From Hennigella sp049177155 (lineage in GTDB: Bacteria; Bacillota_I; Bacilli_A; Mycoplasmatales; Mycoplasmoidaceae): a stretch of 64,000 nucleotides of DNA. Under the pieces are notes generated by a model, which worked only from the letters and a program-made list of their open reading frames with translations, was not told where the DNA came from and ran no database searches. Made by a program: the position numbers and the translations under genes. Below, piece after piece: positions 34,036-46,027 of the stretch (the stretch's first letter is position 1; every line of letters begins with the position of its first letter). The stretch spans positions 372,001-436,000 of the forward strand of contig CP185407.1 of NCBI GenBank assembly GCA_049177155.1, given 5' to 3'.

Positions 34036-34542
34036 ATGGCAAAAAAGAAAAAAAGTAAAAATTGAATTGAGTTTGATTTTACTGTCCACTATACTATAGA
34101 GGGCAGAAAAAGATACAAACGTAAACTATGAGGAGTCATAGGTTTACTAGTATTAGTATTGTTAGCTTGTTCAGCCATGTTTTATTTTGGTAATACAACA
34201 TGAGATCCAGAAAAAGGATTTGAACCTGTAGCAACACCTAATACTTGATGACAAATACTACTTGTAGTATTAGCATCAGTAATATCATTTGGTGCTATGG
34301 TGGCAACTTTCCTATATTGCTTCTTTGATATTAATAAGTTCTACAAGAGTCAAGCAGTTTACTTTAAAACAAATCGTTTCAAAGAAAACAAAGCTAAAGC
34401 TTTAGACCGTGATATGTTAAAGATTGACAAGAAGACACTAAAGTGATATAAGAAAATGGGTTATATAGATGCTCAAGAAAAACGCGATATTCTTGAAAGA
34501 CAAAGACAAGCACAACTTGCAAAAATAAAAACAGCTAAATAA
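34036..34542 (+). CDS. Small two-helix membrane protein, unknown function
   Basis: The protein has 168 residues with two membrane segments (about 32-51 and 71-96), a basic N-terminus (MAKKKKSKNWIEFDF) and a charged cytoplasmic C-terminal half rich in Lys and Gln. ATG 34036 is 1 nt after the proS stop, so translation is likely coupled. No known family is recognised. Its stop lies within a terminator shared with rnhB on the other strand. Confidence 0.75.
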
Positions 34543-34558
34543 TCTAGCTGTTTTTTAT
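34528..34558. terminator. Bidirectional terminator between the two-helix protein and rnhB
   Basis: Arms AAAACAGCTA and TAGCTGTTTT enclose a short loop, with runs of T downstream on the plus strand and A-rich DNA toward rnhB. Confidence 0.7.
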
Positions 34559-35176
34559 TACTTGTTTTACTGGTTTGTAACTAAAGCGGTGAACGGACTT
34601 AATTGGACCATAATGCTTTAAAGCATTTAAATGAACAATTGTACCATAGCCTTTGTTCTTAGCAAACCCATATTGTGGATATTGTTTATCTAAATCATCT
34701 AGGATCTTATCACGGTAAACTTTAGCGACAATAGATGCGGCAGCAATAGATGTCGATTTAGCATCTCCTTTAATAATAGGGACAATGGTTGCTTTTTCAA
34801 ATTTAATATCTTCAGCATCAACTAACACAACTGTTGGTTTAATCTTTAGATTACTCAAAGCTTTAACCATTGCTTCTTTTGCTGCTTCTTTAATATTGAT
34901 AATGTCTATTCTTGGTGCATCAACATAGGAAATAGCATAAGCTAAACAATTATCTTTAATAACTTTAGCTAATTCCTCTCTTTTCTTTATAGAAAGAACT
35001 TTTGAATCTTTGATAGCAGGATTTTCATATCCTACTGGCAAGATACATGCACAAGCAACTACAGGTCCAGCTCAACAACCACGACCCACTTCATCAACGC
35101 CAGCAATATACTTATGTTTAGCTTTTTGGTATTTATGTTCATAATAGAACATATCTACATGTCTTTTAGCCTTCAT
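34544..35176 (-). CDS. rnhB: Ribonuclease HII
   Basis: RNase HII removes ribonucleotides and RNA primers from DNA. The 210-residue protein has YIAGVDEVGRGCWAGPVVA at about 22-40 with the catalytic Asp-Glu, VVLVDAEDIK near 130, and the helix STSIAAASIVAKVYRD. The start at ATG 35176 gives the normal N-terminal length; an upstream ATG at 35200 is possible. Either start overlaps the rbgA stop, so the two genes are coupled. UGA at 35072-35074 is Trp in GRGCWAG. Confidence 0.93.
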
Positions 35177-35978
35177 AGTTAATCTTGCAAATCTTTCCAT
35201 TAACTAATTCATCAAAGAAAGCGTCTTGGGCTCTGACTATATCTGGTTGATTATCTAGCATAATAAACTTACGTTTATTAGCATATCACTTGATGAATTC
35301 AGAATATGGTAATTGTTGATTTAATTTATAGTATCTTGCAAAAGCTTTAGCATAATGTTGGTTAAGATATTCATAACCAAACTTTAAAACTTCTTCTAAA
35401 GGCAATACACCTTTTTTAATTGTGTTAACTAATGCTAAAACAAATCCTTCTTTTCAATCAGTTATTTTCTTAAAGAAAATACCTGGGTTATCTTGTAAGT
35501 ATAAATCATTACTAATTTTTAAGGTTGCTTGCGTTTTAGTAACAGCAGGCATATTACCTGTTTGTGCTAAATTCTTTTTAGCTAAGAAATTTATTAAACT
35601 GGATTTACCAACATTTGGTAAACCAACCACCATCAAATATGAAATAACAAAAGCCATTCCTTTAGCTTTTTTCTTAGCAACTGCTGGAGCTAACATTTGC
35701 TTAATTTTATTAAGCAATACATTTCTAAATCCTTTATCTTTTAGATTACCAACAATAAGATTGTTTGCTTCTTTTATATTGTGTAAATCTGCTAAATCAG
35801 ATTTCAAAGCAACCTTTAAAACTGGCTTATTGATATTATTGAAAGCAGGATTAGAAGTTGTATTGATTGCTCTAGCATCAACTACTTCGATAACTAAATC
35901 TACACTACCCAAAGATTGAATAATCTTTTGGTTAGCAGCAGCCATGTGGCCAGGGAATCAATTAATTGTACTTGCCAT
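35166..35978 (-). CDS. rbgA: Ribosome biogenesis GTPase RbgA (YlqF)
   Basis: RbgA is a circularly permuted GTPase for late 50S assembly. The 270-residue protein opens INWFPGHMAAANQ, the RbgA N-terminal signature. G4/G5 (ALKSDLAD) precede G1 (GLPNVGKSS) and G3 (DNPGIF), the order expected for a permuted GTPase. G3 has Asn where DTPG is usual. The C-terminal RNA-binding domain follows. The start at 35978 lies just after the stop of the adjacent membrane-protein gene, and the end overlaps rnhB. Confidence 0.94.
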
Positions 35979-35980
35979 GG

Positions 35981-36874
35981 TTATCACCATGCCCTATTAG
36001 GATTGCCAAAGTTTTTATAATCGTATGGTCTAGTTCAATCATTTGTTCTAGTGTTACCATACTTTCAAATTCATTTACTTGTAAAGACATAGTCGTGAGC
36101 AACACCACCAACTAATAAACCCATAGCAGATAAAATGGTTATTAAAATAAATGGACATGGCAAATAGTGCCCCGGTTTTAATCCAAAGGCATCAGCCACT
36201 ATATGATATTCTCCATTAGGAGAAGAGTAGTCATTCAATGCTAGTCCTGTGCAGAATCAACTACATTTAGTGATAGCCATCACAATTCCTACATAACCCA
36301 AATAAACAAAGAATGATCCTAATGAACTAAGTCATACTCTTCAACCAGAGGTTGGAGTATTTAATAAGACACCACAAGCAACCATAAATTGACATCAGTG
36401 CATAATAAAGTAGCAACGTTCTTTGCCAATTCCAAAGAAGATATATTCTGCAGATCATCTTGCATTTTCTGTATCTATATTATTGTCAGTAATAATAGTA
36501 CCTAATGAAATTAGACCACCAATTAGTGCGATCGGTGCAAGGATTCTTGCTACTCTTCTACTTGGATCAGCAATTAATGAAATCATTAACATGCTAAAGA
36601 AGCATGGACAAGCATCTAACATAAATGCACGAGAAATAGTTTTACTATTGTCCATAGTTGTTGGGTCACCATAAATGGCTTTGTGGTTTTTTCAATAATC
36701 AATTCAATCCGGAACAAAACGATTAGCAAACACTCACAAGAAACAAACAATGGCTATTGCCATTCAAAATCAATAAAGATTTGTAATCTTTAAAATCTTA
36801 TGATTTAGAAAAATCATGGCTGTGCCTAAGCCAATCATTAATAGAAAATATGTTGTTCCTGCTGCACTTACCAT
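35981..36874 (-). CDS. Polytopic membrane protein, family with two paralogs in the window (copy 2)
   Basis: The 297-residue protein has about seven hydrophobic helices and ends in a soluble, aromatic-rich tail (NRAWW). The diagnostic stretch is SRAFMLDACPCFFSM (about 80-94) followed by LIADPSRRVARILAPIALIGG, shared with the genes at 36877-37731 and 63359-64000. UGA-Trp codons are frequent. The start ATG 36874 is 2 nt after the upstream paralog's stop, so the pair is a tandem, coupled duplication. It superficially recalls YwaF/TMEM164-type proteins (LxxCP..., then AP/ALIGG) or a mycoplasma-restricted DUF. The function is unknown; it could be a transporter or sensor. Confidence 0.8.
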
Positions 36875-36876
36875 AA

Positions 36877-37731
36877 TTACAAAATATTTTGTTTAACGTA
36901 TTTATTATAGTTGTATCAACGATATCAGTAACCACTAAATGCATTACCGTATCTAAATGATCCTCTATCAAAGACATAGTCTTTAATAGCAATCACACCA
37001 CAACCAACCAAGAATAATACTGGAATGCCAACAAATGGACAAGCCTTTAAAGGAATGCCAAACATTTGTCTAGCAAAGCTATATTCACCAGTATCTCAGT
37101 CATTTAGTGATAACCCAGAAACATTTCAGCATACACCTTTAACTCTCATGATAATGCCGACATAGCTGTAATATAAAACAGCAATAATGAATGTTAATAG
37201 CGTTCCTTTTCATCCATTTCTTGGGGTATTAAGCATAATACCCAAAGCCATCATTATCATCATGAAATGCATCATGAAGTAACACTTGTTTGGATCAAGA
37301 CCAAAGAAAATAAATTGAGCTGATCATTCAGCAGTAATATCATTATCAAAACATAATGATACTACTGTAATTAATCCACCAATTAGTGCTAAGGGAGCAA
37401 AGCTCCTTGCTACTTTTCTGGTTGGATCAACCATTAATAGAACTGACATTGCTAAAGCAGAAAAAGGACAAATGTCAAGCAAGAATGCTTTAGAAATAAT
37501 TACACTATCTGCGTATGAACTTGGATCAGTTATTACATAAGAAGCATAGTTTTGTCAATCAGGAACAAAACGATATGCAAGTAACCACGAAAAGCAAAAA
37601 GCACCAACAATCAATCAAAAGAAGTAACTATTAGTTACTTTTCTTATTAGTCTGTTACCAATAACCATAACTGCACATAATGCTAAAGTTATTAGTGCTA
37701 ATCCAAACCCAGCAAAATTCATAATAGACAT
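36877..37731 (-). CDS. Polytopic membrane protein, family with two paralogs in the window (copy 1)
   Basis: The 284-residue protein has the same plan as its downstream paralog: an N-terminal helix, FVPDW near 58-62, SKAFLLDICPFSALAMS at about 84-100, then LMVDPTRKVARSFAPLALIGG. A LNTPRNGWKG loop later resembles LNTPTSGWRV and LNTPKFGWKG in the other two copies. No signal peptide or enzymatic motif is seen. Start ATG 37731 (an in-frame ATG at 37722 is possible) is in AT-rich DNA divergent from gap. It begins a minus-strand unit running into copy 2, rbgA and rnhB. Confidence 0.8.
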
Positions 37732-37792
37732 ATTATATATGTCTATTTAAGTTTTAATTTTAATAATATAATATTTAGTATCGAGGTAATTT

Positions 37793-38788
<996 letters not shown>

Positions 38789-38789
38789 T

Positions 38790-40022
38790 ATGAATTCGAC
38801 ATTTCTAAGTAAGATCCCAACTTTACAAAGCACTGATGTTACTAATAAGCGTTGTCTTGTTAGAGTTGATTTTAATGTTCCCATCAAAGATGGAAAGATT
38901 ACAAGCCATGCTAGAATCATGGCTGCTAAACCAACCATTGATTACTTATTAAAAGCTAGAGCAAAAGTAATATTACTTTCTCACTTATCAAGAGTTAAAT
39001 CAGTAGATGACATTAAATCAGGAAAGAAATCATTAGCTGTTGTTGCTAAATTCCTTCAAACACTTTATCCAAAATACAATGTTATTTTTGTAAAAAATAA
39101 TACAGACAAAAAGCTTCCTTCTCTTGTAAAAAAGATGAAAACCCATGACATCATCTTTCTAGAAAACACAAGATACCAAGATGTTGATCTTAAGACAAAA
39201 GAAGCGGTAAAACTAGAAAGCAAGAACAGCCCAAAACTTGCAAAGTTTTGAGCAAGTTTAGGTGATGTATATGTTAATGATGCCTTTGCAACTATTCACC
39301 GTAGCCATGCTTCAAATGCTGGTATTGCTAAGCACATGAAGCACAAATGTATTGGTCTTCTAATTCAAAATGAATTAGAAAATGTTATTAAGTTTGACAA
39401 ATATGCTTCTAAACCAATTGTTGCAATTATTGGTGGAGCAAAAATCGCTGATAAGATTACTTTACTAGAATCATTGCTTAACACATGTGATCAAGTATTG
39501 ATCGGTGGTGGTATGGCCAACACTTTCTTAGCTTCATTAGATGTTAGTGTGGGCAAGAGTCTTGTAGAACAAGAAATGCTACATGTGGCAAGAAATCTTT
39601 ACAACAAACATAAAGAAAAAATTATTTTGCCAGTAGATTTAAACATTGCCACTCAATTTAAAAATGTCAAAGGCAAAGCCTTTGCAATTAACCAAATACC
39701 TGCAAGTGGTATGGCTTTAGACATTGGTCCAAAGACAATCAAAGAATTTACCAAAGTTGTTAAACATGCTAAGACCATTTTCTGAAATGGCCCATTAGGT
39801 GTCACTGAATTTGAAAACTTTGCTACAGGAACTAATGCTATTGCTTCTGCTGTTGCAATTGCAACAGCTGGAAATGCTTTCAGTTTAATTGGTGGTGGAG
39901 ATACTGCTGGAGCAGTAACTAAGAAAGTAGACAAGTCAAGTTTTAGTTACATTTCAACTGGTGGTGGAGCAACGCTTGCTGTCATTGCTGGTGACCAACT
40001 TCCGGGATTGTTTATAAAATAA
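38790..40022 (+). CDS. pgk: Phosphoglycerate kinase
   Basis: PGK transfers phosphate from 1,3-bisphosphoglycerate to ADP. The 410-residue protein has RCLVRVDFNVPIKDGKI (about 21-37), LLSHLSR, FLENTRYQ, VYVNDAFATIHRSHAS and the nucleotide site IGGGDTAGAV followed by STGGGATLAV. The length is normal. It is the second gene of the gap-pgk operon, followed by a terminator. Confidence 0.98.
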
Positions 40023-40030
40023 ATAAAATA

Positions 40031-40058
40031 ATAGAAGGTTATACCTTCTATCTTTTTT
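40031..40058 (+). terminator. Intrinsic terminator after gap-pgk
   Basis: Arms ATAGAAGGT (40031-40039) and ACCTTCTAT (40043-40051) with a 3-nt loop and a T-run. Confidence 0.85.
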
Positions 40059-40108
40059 TAATTGAAAAAGTGATAGTAAAACATATATATAATAAATATT
40101 AATAATTT

Positions 40109-40696
40109 ATGAGATTTGCTAGAAGTGGAAAATTAATCATAATTTGTGGTCCATCAGGTGCTGGTAAGAAAACAGTATGATCTGGCATCATTGACCAAAT
40201 GCAATACAACACCATCTTCTCTGTGTCTATGACAACAAGAGAGAAAAGACCAGGAGAAGTAGAGGGTGCTGATTATTTTTACGTTACACGTAATAAATTC
40301 GAATATGCCATTAGAAAGAAAAAGATGCTTGAATGAGCAATCTACGTTAATAACTACTATGGCACACCAAAGAAGTTTGTTAAAGACAATCTTAGAAAAG
40401 GAATCAATGTATTTCTAGAAATAGAAATGCAAGGTGTTTTACAAGTTTTAAAGAACTTTAAACGTAAAAGAAAATTATTAACAATCTTTATTGCTCCTCC
40501 AAATCTAAAAGAATTGGAAAAGCGTCTTCGTAATAGAAGAACTGAACCTGAAATTATTGTTAGACAACGTATCAACCAAGCAAAATGAGAATTGTCTAAG
40601 AAAGACATGTTTAAATATGTCATCATCAATGATGATGTTGAAAAAGCTAAAAAGCGTTTAACTGCTATCCTAAATAAAGAGTTGCTAAATAAATAA
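40109..40696 (+). CDS. gmk: Guanylate kinase
   Basis: GMP kinase phosphorylates GMP to GDP in nucleotide salvage. The 195-residue protein has P-loop [12 protein letters not shown] (about 12-23), the GMP-binding [17 protein letters not shown] with the conserved Arg/Glu/Tyr, and [12 protein letters not shown]. No Shine-Dalgarno is visible; a TATAAT at 40088-40093 gives a very short leader. It heads the gmk-rlmN-prpC-pknB-pepF unit; its stop overlaps the rlmN ATG. Confidence 0.96.
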
Positions 40697-41739
40697 TGAA
40701 TAAAATTTCTTTTTATAACTTCGATTTGCCTACTCTTGAAAGTTACTTGCAAGAGCATAACCTTAAACCTTATGCTGCTAAACAATTGTTTAACTGAGTT
40801 TATAAAAAGAATGTAACTGACTTTAGACAAATGTCTAATATTGGTAAAGCTAACCAAGAGTTGTTAGCTTCTTTATTAGTATTTGATCAATTAACAATTA
40901 TTAAAGTATTAGCTGATGAAAAGAAAGAAACTATCAAGTTTCTCTTTAAATTAAAAGATGATAACTGTATTGAAACAGTCATTATGAAATTTGACTATGG
41001 TTATTCAGTTTGTGTTTCAACACAAGTTGGTTGCAACATGGGTTGTAAGTTCTGCGCAAGTGGAACTCATAAAAAAATTAGAAACCTAGAAGCTAGCGAA
41101 ATTGTTTTGCAGTTTGTAATGGCTAACAACTGATTGCTAACTAATATTAATAGTAGACTATCTAATATAGTAGTAATGGGCATAGGTGAACCTCTTGACA
41201 ACTTAGACAATGTCATCACTGCTCTAAAAATAATTACTAATCAACACGGGTTAGAGATAGGCTCACGTCATATAACTATTAGTACATGTGGACTATGCAA
41301 CAAGATTTTAACGCTTGCTAAGGCCTTGCCGCAAGTTAACCTAGCAATTAGTCTACATGCCTCAAACGACGCAACCAGAAGCAAATTAATGCCTATTAAC
41401 AAGACATTCAACTTAGATCAACTTATCCAAACTTGCAAAAAATATTTGGAAGTTACTAACCGTCGTTTAACTTTTGAATACATCTTATTAGACGAAATAA
41501 ATGACAGCGATGAAAACGCTTATGAACTAGTAGACCTTTTAAAAGGTCTGTTATGTTATGTCAATTTAATTCCTTATAATGAAACATATCTAAGTGATTT
41601 CAAACGTAGCAAGAGAGTTAAGCAATTCTTTAATATATTAAATAAGAATAAATTGCAAGCGACAATCAGATTAGAAAGAGGCACAAACATTGCTGCTGCT
41701 TGTGGCCAATTAAGAATTCAACACCATGAAAAAAACTAA
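40696..41739 (+). CDS. rlmN: Radical-SAM 23S rRNA/tRNA methyltransferase RlmN
   Basis: RlmN C2-methylates A2503 of 23S rRNA and A37 of some tRNAs, using a [4Fe-4S] cluster and SAM. The 347-residue protein has the cluster motif CNMGCKFC (CxxxCxxC) at about 113-120, VVMGIGEPLDNLDNV, and the second cysteine in GTNIAAACGQL. It is a direct client of the suf system in this window. It starts at TAATG overlapping gmk, and its 3' end overlaps the prpC start by 14 nt. Confidence 0.96.
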
Positions 41740-42478
41740 AGTTAATTTTACAATTAAATCAATAAGAGGAAAAAGACCAATCAACCAAGATAGTCTTGCT
41801 TGCTCTTATAACTTCAATAAAGAATTTATTGCAGTAGTTTGCGATGGTGTTGGTTCTGTACCAGGATCTGAACATGCTAGTAGATTAATCTCTCATCGTT
41901 TTGTTACCAACTGATCTAAAACTGGTCATATTGAAACACCAACAGCTTGATTTAAAGAAACTTTAAAAGTAGCAATGGAAGAACTTATCCAATATGTTAA
42001 AGACTTTAACACTGATGCTATTTCTACTACCTTAGCTGTGTTAATGGTAATAGGCGACAAGTTCTATTGCTACAATATTGGTGACACTAGAATCTATGGA
42101 TTCCAACAACACGATTTAACTCACACAGTTAAACAATATACATATGATCACAACTATTACAACTATTTAGTTGCTCAAGAAGCAAGTAAAGATGTCATTA
42201 ATGCTAATGAAGCTAAATGACACTCACTTGTCAATTACATTGACCCAACTAGTCCTAAGCGTGCAAAGTTTGATGCTAACTCAGGAACTATCACACAAAA
42301 AACTTACTTCTTACTATGTACAGATGGTTTATATGCTTATGTACGTGATAACGAAAAATACGAAATCATTACGCGTAAATATATTCCACTTGCGCTTAAA
42401 CTTAATTTATTAAACACAAAAGCCATTAGAAATGGTTCTGATGATAATGTCTCAGGCATCTTGGTGGTAGTGAAGTAA
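41726..42478 (+). CDS. prpC: PP2C-type serine/threonine phosphatase
   Basis: This 250-residue metal-dependent phosphatase reverses the partner kinase. PPM motifs include RPINQDSL (about 17-24, metal Asp), VVCDGVGSVPGSEHAS with the Asp-Gly, LLCTDGLYAYVRD late, and GSDDNVSGILVVV at the end. It starts inside the end of rlmN and is followed 1 nt later by pknB, the standard Firmicutes prpC-pknB arrangement. Confidence 0.94.
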
Positions 42479-42479
42479 T

Positions 42480-43622
42480 ATGGAAAAGACTTTTAAACCT
42501 GGAGAGAAACTATATGATTCATCATATATTGTCGAGAAGATAATCGGCAAAGGTGGTGATGGATCTATTTATGTTGTTCACCAAAACAATGATCCAGATA
42601 CAAAGTATGCTGCTAAAGTCTTTTTAAAACCAGACACTATTGATGACAACTATTGAAAGAAACATAGTGATGAAGCTTTAACTTCGTTAAGAATTTCACA
42701 TCGCCCTAACCCTAACTTAGCTAAGACATATGACGTTATCGTTACAAACGATAATGACATTATTCTTATCATGGAATATATTGATGGGGTTACTCTTAAA
42801 CAATACTTAAACAAACATGGTAGTCTAACACCAAAGGTTGCACTAAACATCTTTAAAAAGATGTTAAATGGTATTAGTCAATTACACCACTATAAACAAA
42901 AGATTATTCACCGTGACTTAAAACCAGAAAACATTATGGTTAGTCATGACTTATCTAAAGTCATTATTGTAGACTTTGGTATTTCTTCTGTTATTAAAGA
43001 AGACATTAACAAAGTTATGACTAACGAAATGGAACTATATGGAACAGCTAGTTATATTCTTCCTGACCTTTACGATGAATATCGTAAAAAAGGTGGAGAA
43101 AGAAACATTTCAGTTCAATCTGACTTCTTTTCATTAGGTGTAATCTTATATGAAATGTTAATGGGTACTTTACCATTTGAACCAATACAATTGGTTAAAG
43201 ATGGAAATGTAGTTATTGGTTCTGATGGTCGTCCATCTATTGATGCTGTTAAGACAGTACGATTACCTTTAAGATTTGACATGATCAATATCTCTGCTAA
43301 CCCAACAATTCCTGCTACTCTTGAAAATATTATTTTCAAATGCTTAGCTTCTAAACCTGGAGATATTAAACATCGTTATACAGATATTGATCAAATTATT
43401 GATGATATCAATAACTGCATTCCATTATTAGATAGAAAGACAGATAACACACCATTACTTAAACCTGTTAAACAAAGAATCTTCCAAGGGTATTCTTTGA
43501 TTGACATTGATTCTGTAAGACAAGGTCAACAATGATACAAGCAATGATGATTCTTCTTTTTGATCTTTGCTGTAGCAATAACAATTACAATTGTTGCAAT
43601 TATTTTCTTTTTTGTAATTTAA
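42480..43622 (+). CDS. pknB: Hanks-type Ser/Thr protein kinase with C-terminal membrane anchor, no PASTA domains
   Basis: The 380-residue protein has a kinase domain at about 14-290: GKGGDGSIYVVH (glycine loop), AAKVF (ATP-binding Lys), HRDLKPENIM (catalytic loop), VDFGIS (DFG) and SLGVILYEMLMGTLPF. A C-terminal hydrophobic helix (about 358-380) ends the protein with no PASTA repeats, as expected for a species with no peptidoglycan. UGA is Trp near the end (WYKQWWFF). It follows prpC by 1 nt. Confidence 0.94.
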
Positions 43623-43629
43623 TTAATAT

Positions 43630-45441
43630 ATGAACAACAATAAATACAATTGAGACTTAGAAAGTCTATTAGCTAATCAATCAATTGAAAAGCTATTTAA
43701 CCAATGATACCAAACAGAACTAAAGCAAGTTGCTTTAGTAAATGACTTTTATAAAACAAAAGCTAACTTTAAGAAATGACTTGCTTTAAGCAAAGAGACA
43801 GAGAGATTAGCTAATCGTTTGTTAATGTATGTCATGAACCATAATAATGAAGAACTTGACAATCCTAAATGGATTGGTTGAGACCAAAAGATTGTTCATG
43901 TTAGCAATGAACTAGCTTTAAAAACATCACATTGAACTAATCTTGTTTTAGAAAATGAAGATAAGATAAAATTTTATCTTAGAGATCCAGAACTTAAAAA
44001 ATGGACAAGAGAATTTGATTTAATCTTTAAAAACAAAAAACATGTTCTAGACAAGAAGTCAGAATTACTACTAACTAAGGTTGCTCCAGCTATAGCTGGA
44101 ATCAATGATGTTTATTCAACATTAACTGATTCAGATCTAAAGTTTGCTGATGCTATTGATTCTAAAGGTTCTGCTCACAAGATTGATAACATCTCTGATG
44201 CTATCAAATTATTAAAAGAACCTTCTGATAGAACTTTAAGAAAGAATACCTGGATTAGTTACAACACTGCATATAACAATGTTAAGAATACCTTAACAAA
44301 GACACTATATTACAACTATCTAAAGTTTAACAAGCTATGCCAACTTAGAAACTACAAAGACTACATTAATGCAGCTTTAGAAAATGAAGAAGTTAATGAA
44401 AAGATTTTACTTAGTGCTTACAAGCATGTTGCTACTTATAAAGAAGCAAACGTTGCTTTTAGAAAACACAGAGAAACATTAATCAAACAAATCCACAAGA
44501 TTAAAAATCTTGAACCTTGAGATTTATCATTAGATTTAACTAATAAGAAAGTTAAGTTCTCTGTTGAACAAGCAAAGCAAGAAGTAATCAATGCTTTGTC
44601 ATGTTTAGGACCTAACTATATTAATATAGTTAAGAAAGCCTTTAAAGAAAATTGAATTAGTTGACTACCAAAAGCACACAAGGCAACTGGTGCTTACTCT
44701 ATAGATAACATCTATGGCTTAGACAAATACTATATTCTTATGAACTTTGATAACACTAGTGATAGTGTTTCTACTATTGCTCATGAAATGGGTCATAGTG
44801 TTAATAGTTGACATATTGTCAACAACCAAGAAATCTATGCTAAAACAGATATGTTTGTTGGAGAAATAGCATCAATCGTAAACGAAATGCTATTGAACTT
44901 CTACTGATTAAATAAATATAAAGATAACAAACATATGACTCTTCATATCTTAGATAATATGTTATCTACATTCTTTGGTTGCACTTCAAGACAAATTGTC
45001 TTTAGTAAATTTGAATATGAAGCAAACAAATTAATCAATGCTGGCAAGGCCTTTACTGTTAAAGACGTTGAAGAACTTTTCTTGCAAGCAAGAAAAGAAT
45101 ATGAAGGTGTCAGCAAGAAAGCTTTAGCTAGAATTAAAAAGTATCCATATAACCTAGCTAATGCTTCTATCCTAAGAGTTCCCCATTTCTATATGGGTAA
45201 CTTCTATGTATACAAATATGCTATTGGTCAAGTTATAGCAATAGTAGTTGCGGATAAACTTTATCATCAAGATGATAAGATGTTAAAAAACTATATTAAA
45301 TTCTTATCGGTTGGATATTCTATCCCACCACTTGAAATTATTAAGATCTTAGGAATTGATTTAGAAAAAGGCGAAGTTTATAACCAAGCCAAAGTTATTC
45401 TAAATAAATTAATTAAACAATTTGAACAAATAAAAAAGTAG
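43630..45441 (+). CDS. pepF: Oligoendopeptidase F (M3 metallopeptidase)
   Basis: PepF cleaves imported oligopeptides in the cytoplasm. The 603-residue protein has the zinc site [15 protein letters not shown] (HExxH) with the third ligand Glu region around [17 protein letters not shown], and [19 protein letters not shown] near the C-terminus. Its ATG lies 7 nt after the pknB stop. It ends at a terminator shared with hup on the opposite strand. Confidence 0.95.
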
Positions 45442-45457
45442 GCGTTGCCTACTTTTT
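45433..45457. terminator. Bidirectional terminator between pepF and hup
   Basis: Eleven-base arms AAAAAGTAGGC / GCCTACTTTTT (45433-45443, 45447-45457) with loop GTT. Confidence 0.85.
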
Positions 45458-45458
45458 G

Positions 45459-45737
45459 TTATCAACCTTGTTTAAATTCTTTAGAGAAAATAAATTTAGG
45501 TTTTCTAGCAGCTGGAATGGTAAGTCTCTTACCATTTTGAGGGTTAACACCCTTTCTTGCTTTTCTAGTTACAATCTTAATTTGTCCGTTTTCAGTTTTA
45601 ACAACATAACCAGCTTTAAGATGTTTTCTTTGCACTTTAGAAGCAGCAGCAAAGACTTCAACAATCTTTGTTTGTGATAACTTCGTTAAAGTTGCAACTT
45701 CAGCTACTAATTGACGTTTTGTAAAAACTTTTGCCAT
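45459..45737 (-). CDS. hup: HU-family DNA-binding protein
   Basis: The 92-residue protein has the HU/IHF plan. The N-terminal helices include KRQLVAEVATLTKLSQTKIVEVF (two helices around the usual KxELxxxVA pattern) and the arm region contains ARKGVNPQNGKRLTIPAARKPKFI, the conserved RxGRNPxTGExIxIPA-type sequence. It uses an AAAGGA site upstream of ATG 45737 and is divergent from the tRNA promoter. A UGA gives Trp as the last residue before TAA. Confidence 0.9.
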
Positions 45738-45808
45738 GATAATCCTTTCATCATTCAATTACTTGTATTATATAGATGAAATTTCACCATCTTTAATCAA
45801 AAAGTGCT

Positions 45809-45814
45809 TATAAT
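45809..45814 (+). promoter_or_regulatory. -10 box of the tRNA-Lys/tRNA-Leu promoter
   Basis: Perfect TATAAT 15 nt before the first base of tRNA-Lys. No good -35 hexamer is seen 16-18 nt upstream. Confidence 0.6.
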
Positions 45815-45828
45815 ATAAGTCGTGTTGT

Positions 45829-45904
45829 GCTTTGTTAGCTCAGTCGGTAGAGCAAGTGACTCTTAATCACTGGGTCGTGGGTTCGAGTCCCTCACAGAGC
45901 ACCA
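45829..45904 (+). tRNA. tRNA-Lys (anticodon CTT)
   Basis: A 76-nt cloverleaf can be drawn. The acceptor is GCTTTGT/ACAGAGC with one G-T pair, then A and an encoded CCA. The D arm is GCTC/GAGC and the anticodon stem AGTGA/TCACT with loop CTCTTAA. The T loop is TTCGAGT. The T stem GTGGG/CCCTC contains one T-T mismatch. Confidence 0.9.
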
Positions 45905-45906
45905 TT

Positions 45907-45991
45907 GCACTCGTGGCGGAACTGGCAGACGCGTTAGACTTAGGATCTAATTCTTTACGGAGTGGGGGTTCAAGTCCCTTCGAGTGCACCA
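45907..45991 (+). tRNA. tRNA-Leu (anticodon TAG)
   Basis: An 85-nt class II tRNA with a long variable arm. The acceptor is GCACTCG/CGAGTGC plus A and encoded CCA; the anticodon stem TTAGA/TCTAA carries loop CTTAGGA (anticodon TAG, reads CUN). The T loop is TTCAAGT. It follows tRNA-Lys after 2 nt and is probably co-transcribed. Confidence 0.93.
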
Positions 45992-46000
45992 GTAAAATGA

Positions 46001-46027
46001 AAAGAGGCTTTTGCCTCTTTTTTTTTT
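46001..46027 (+). terminator. Intrinsic terminator after the tRNA pair
   Basis: Arms AAAGAGGC (46001-46008) and GCCTCTTT (46013-46020) with a TTTT loop and a T-run to 46027. Confidence 0.9.

Noticed and set aside
35177..35200. Upstream rnhB start at 35200
   Set aside because: Possible, but it adds 8 residues not usual in the family and overlaps rbgA more; 35176 was preferred.
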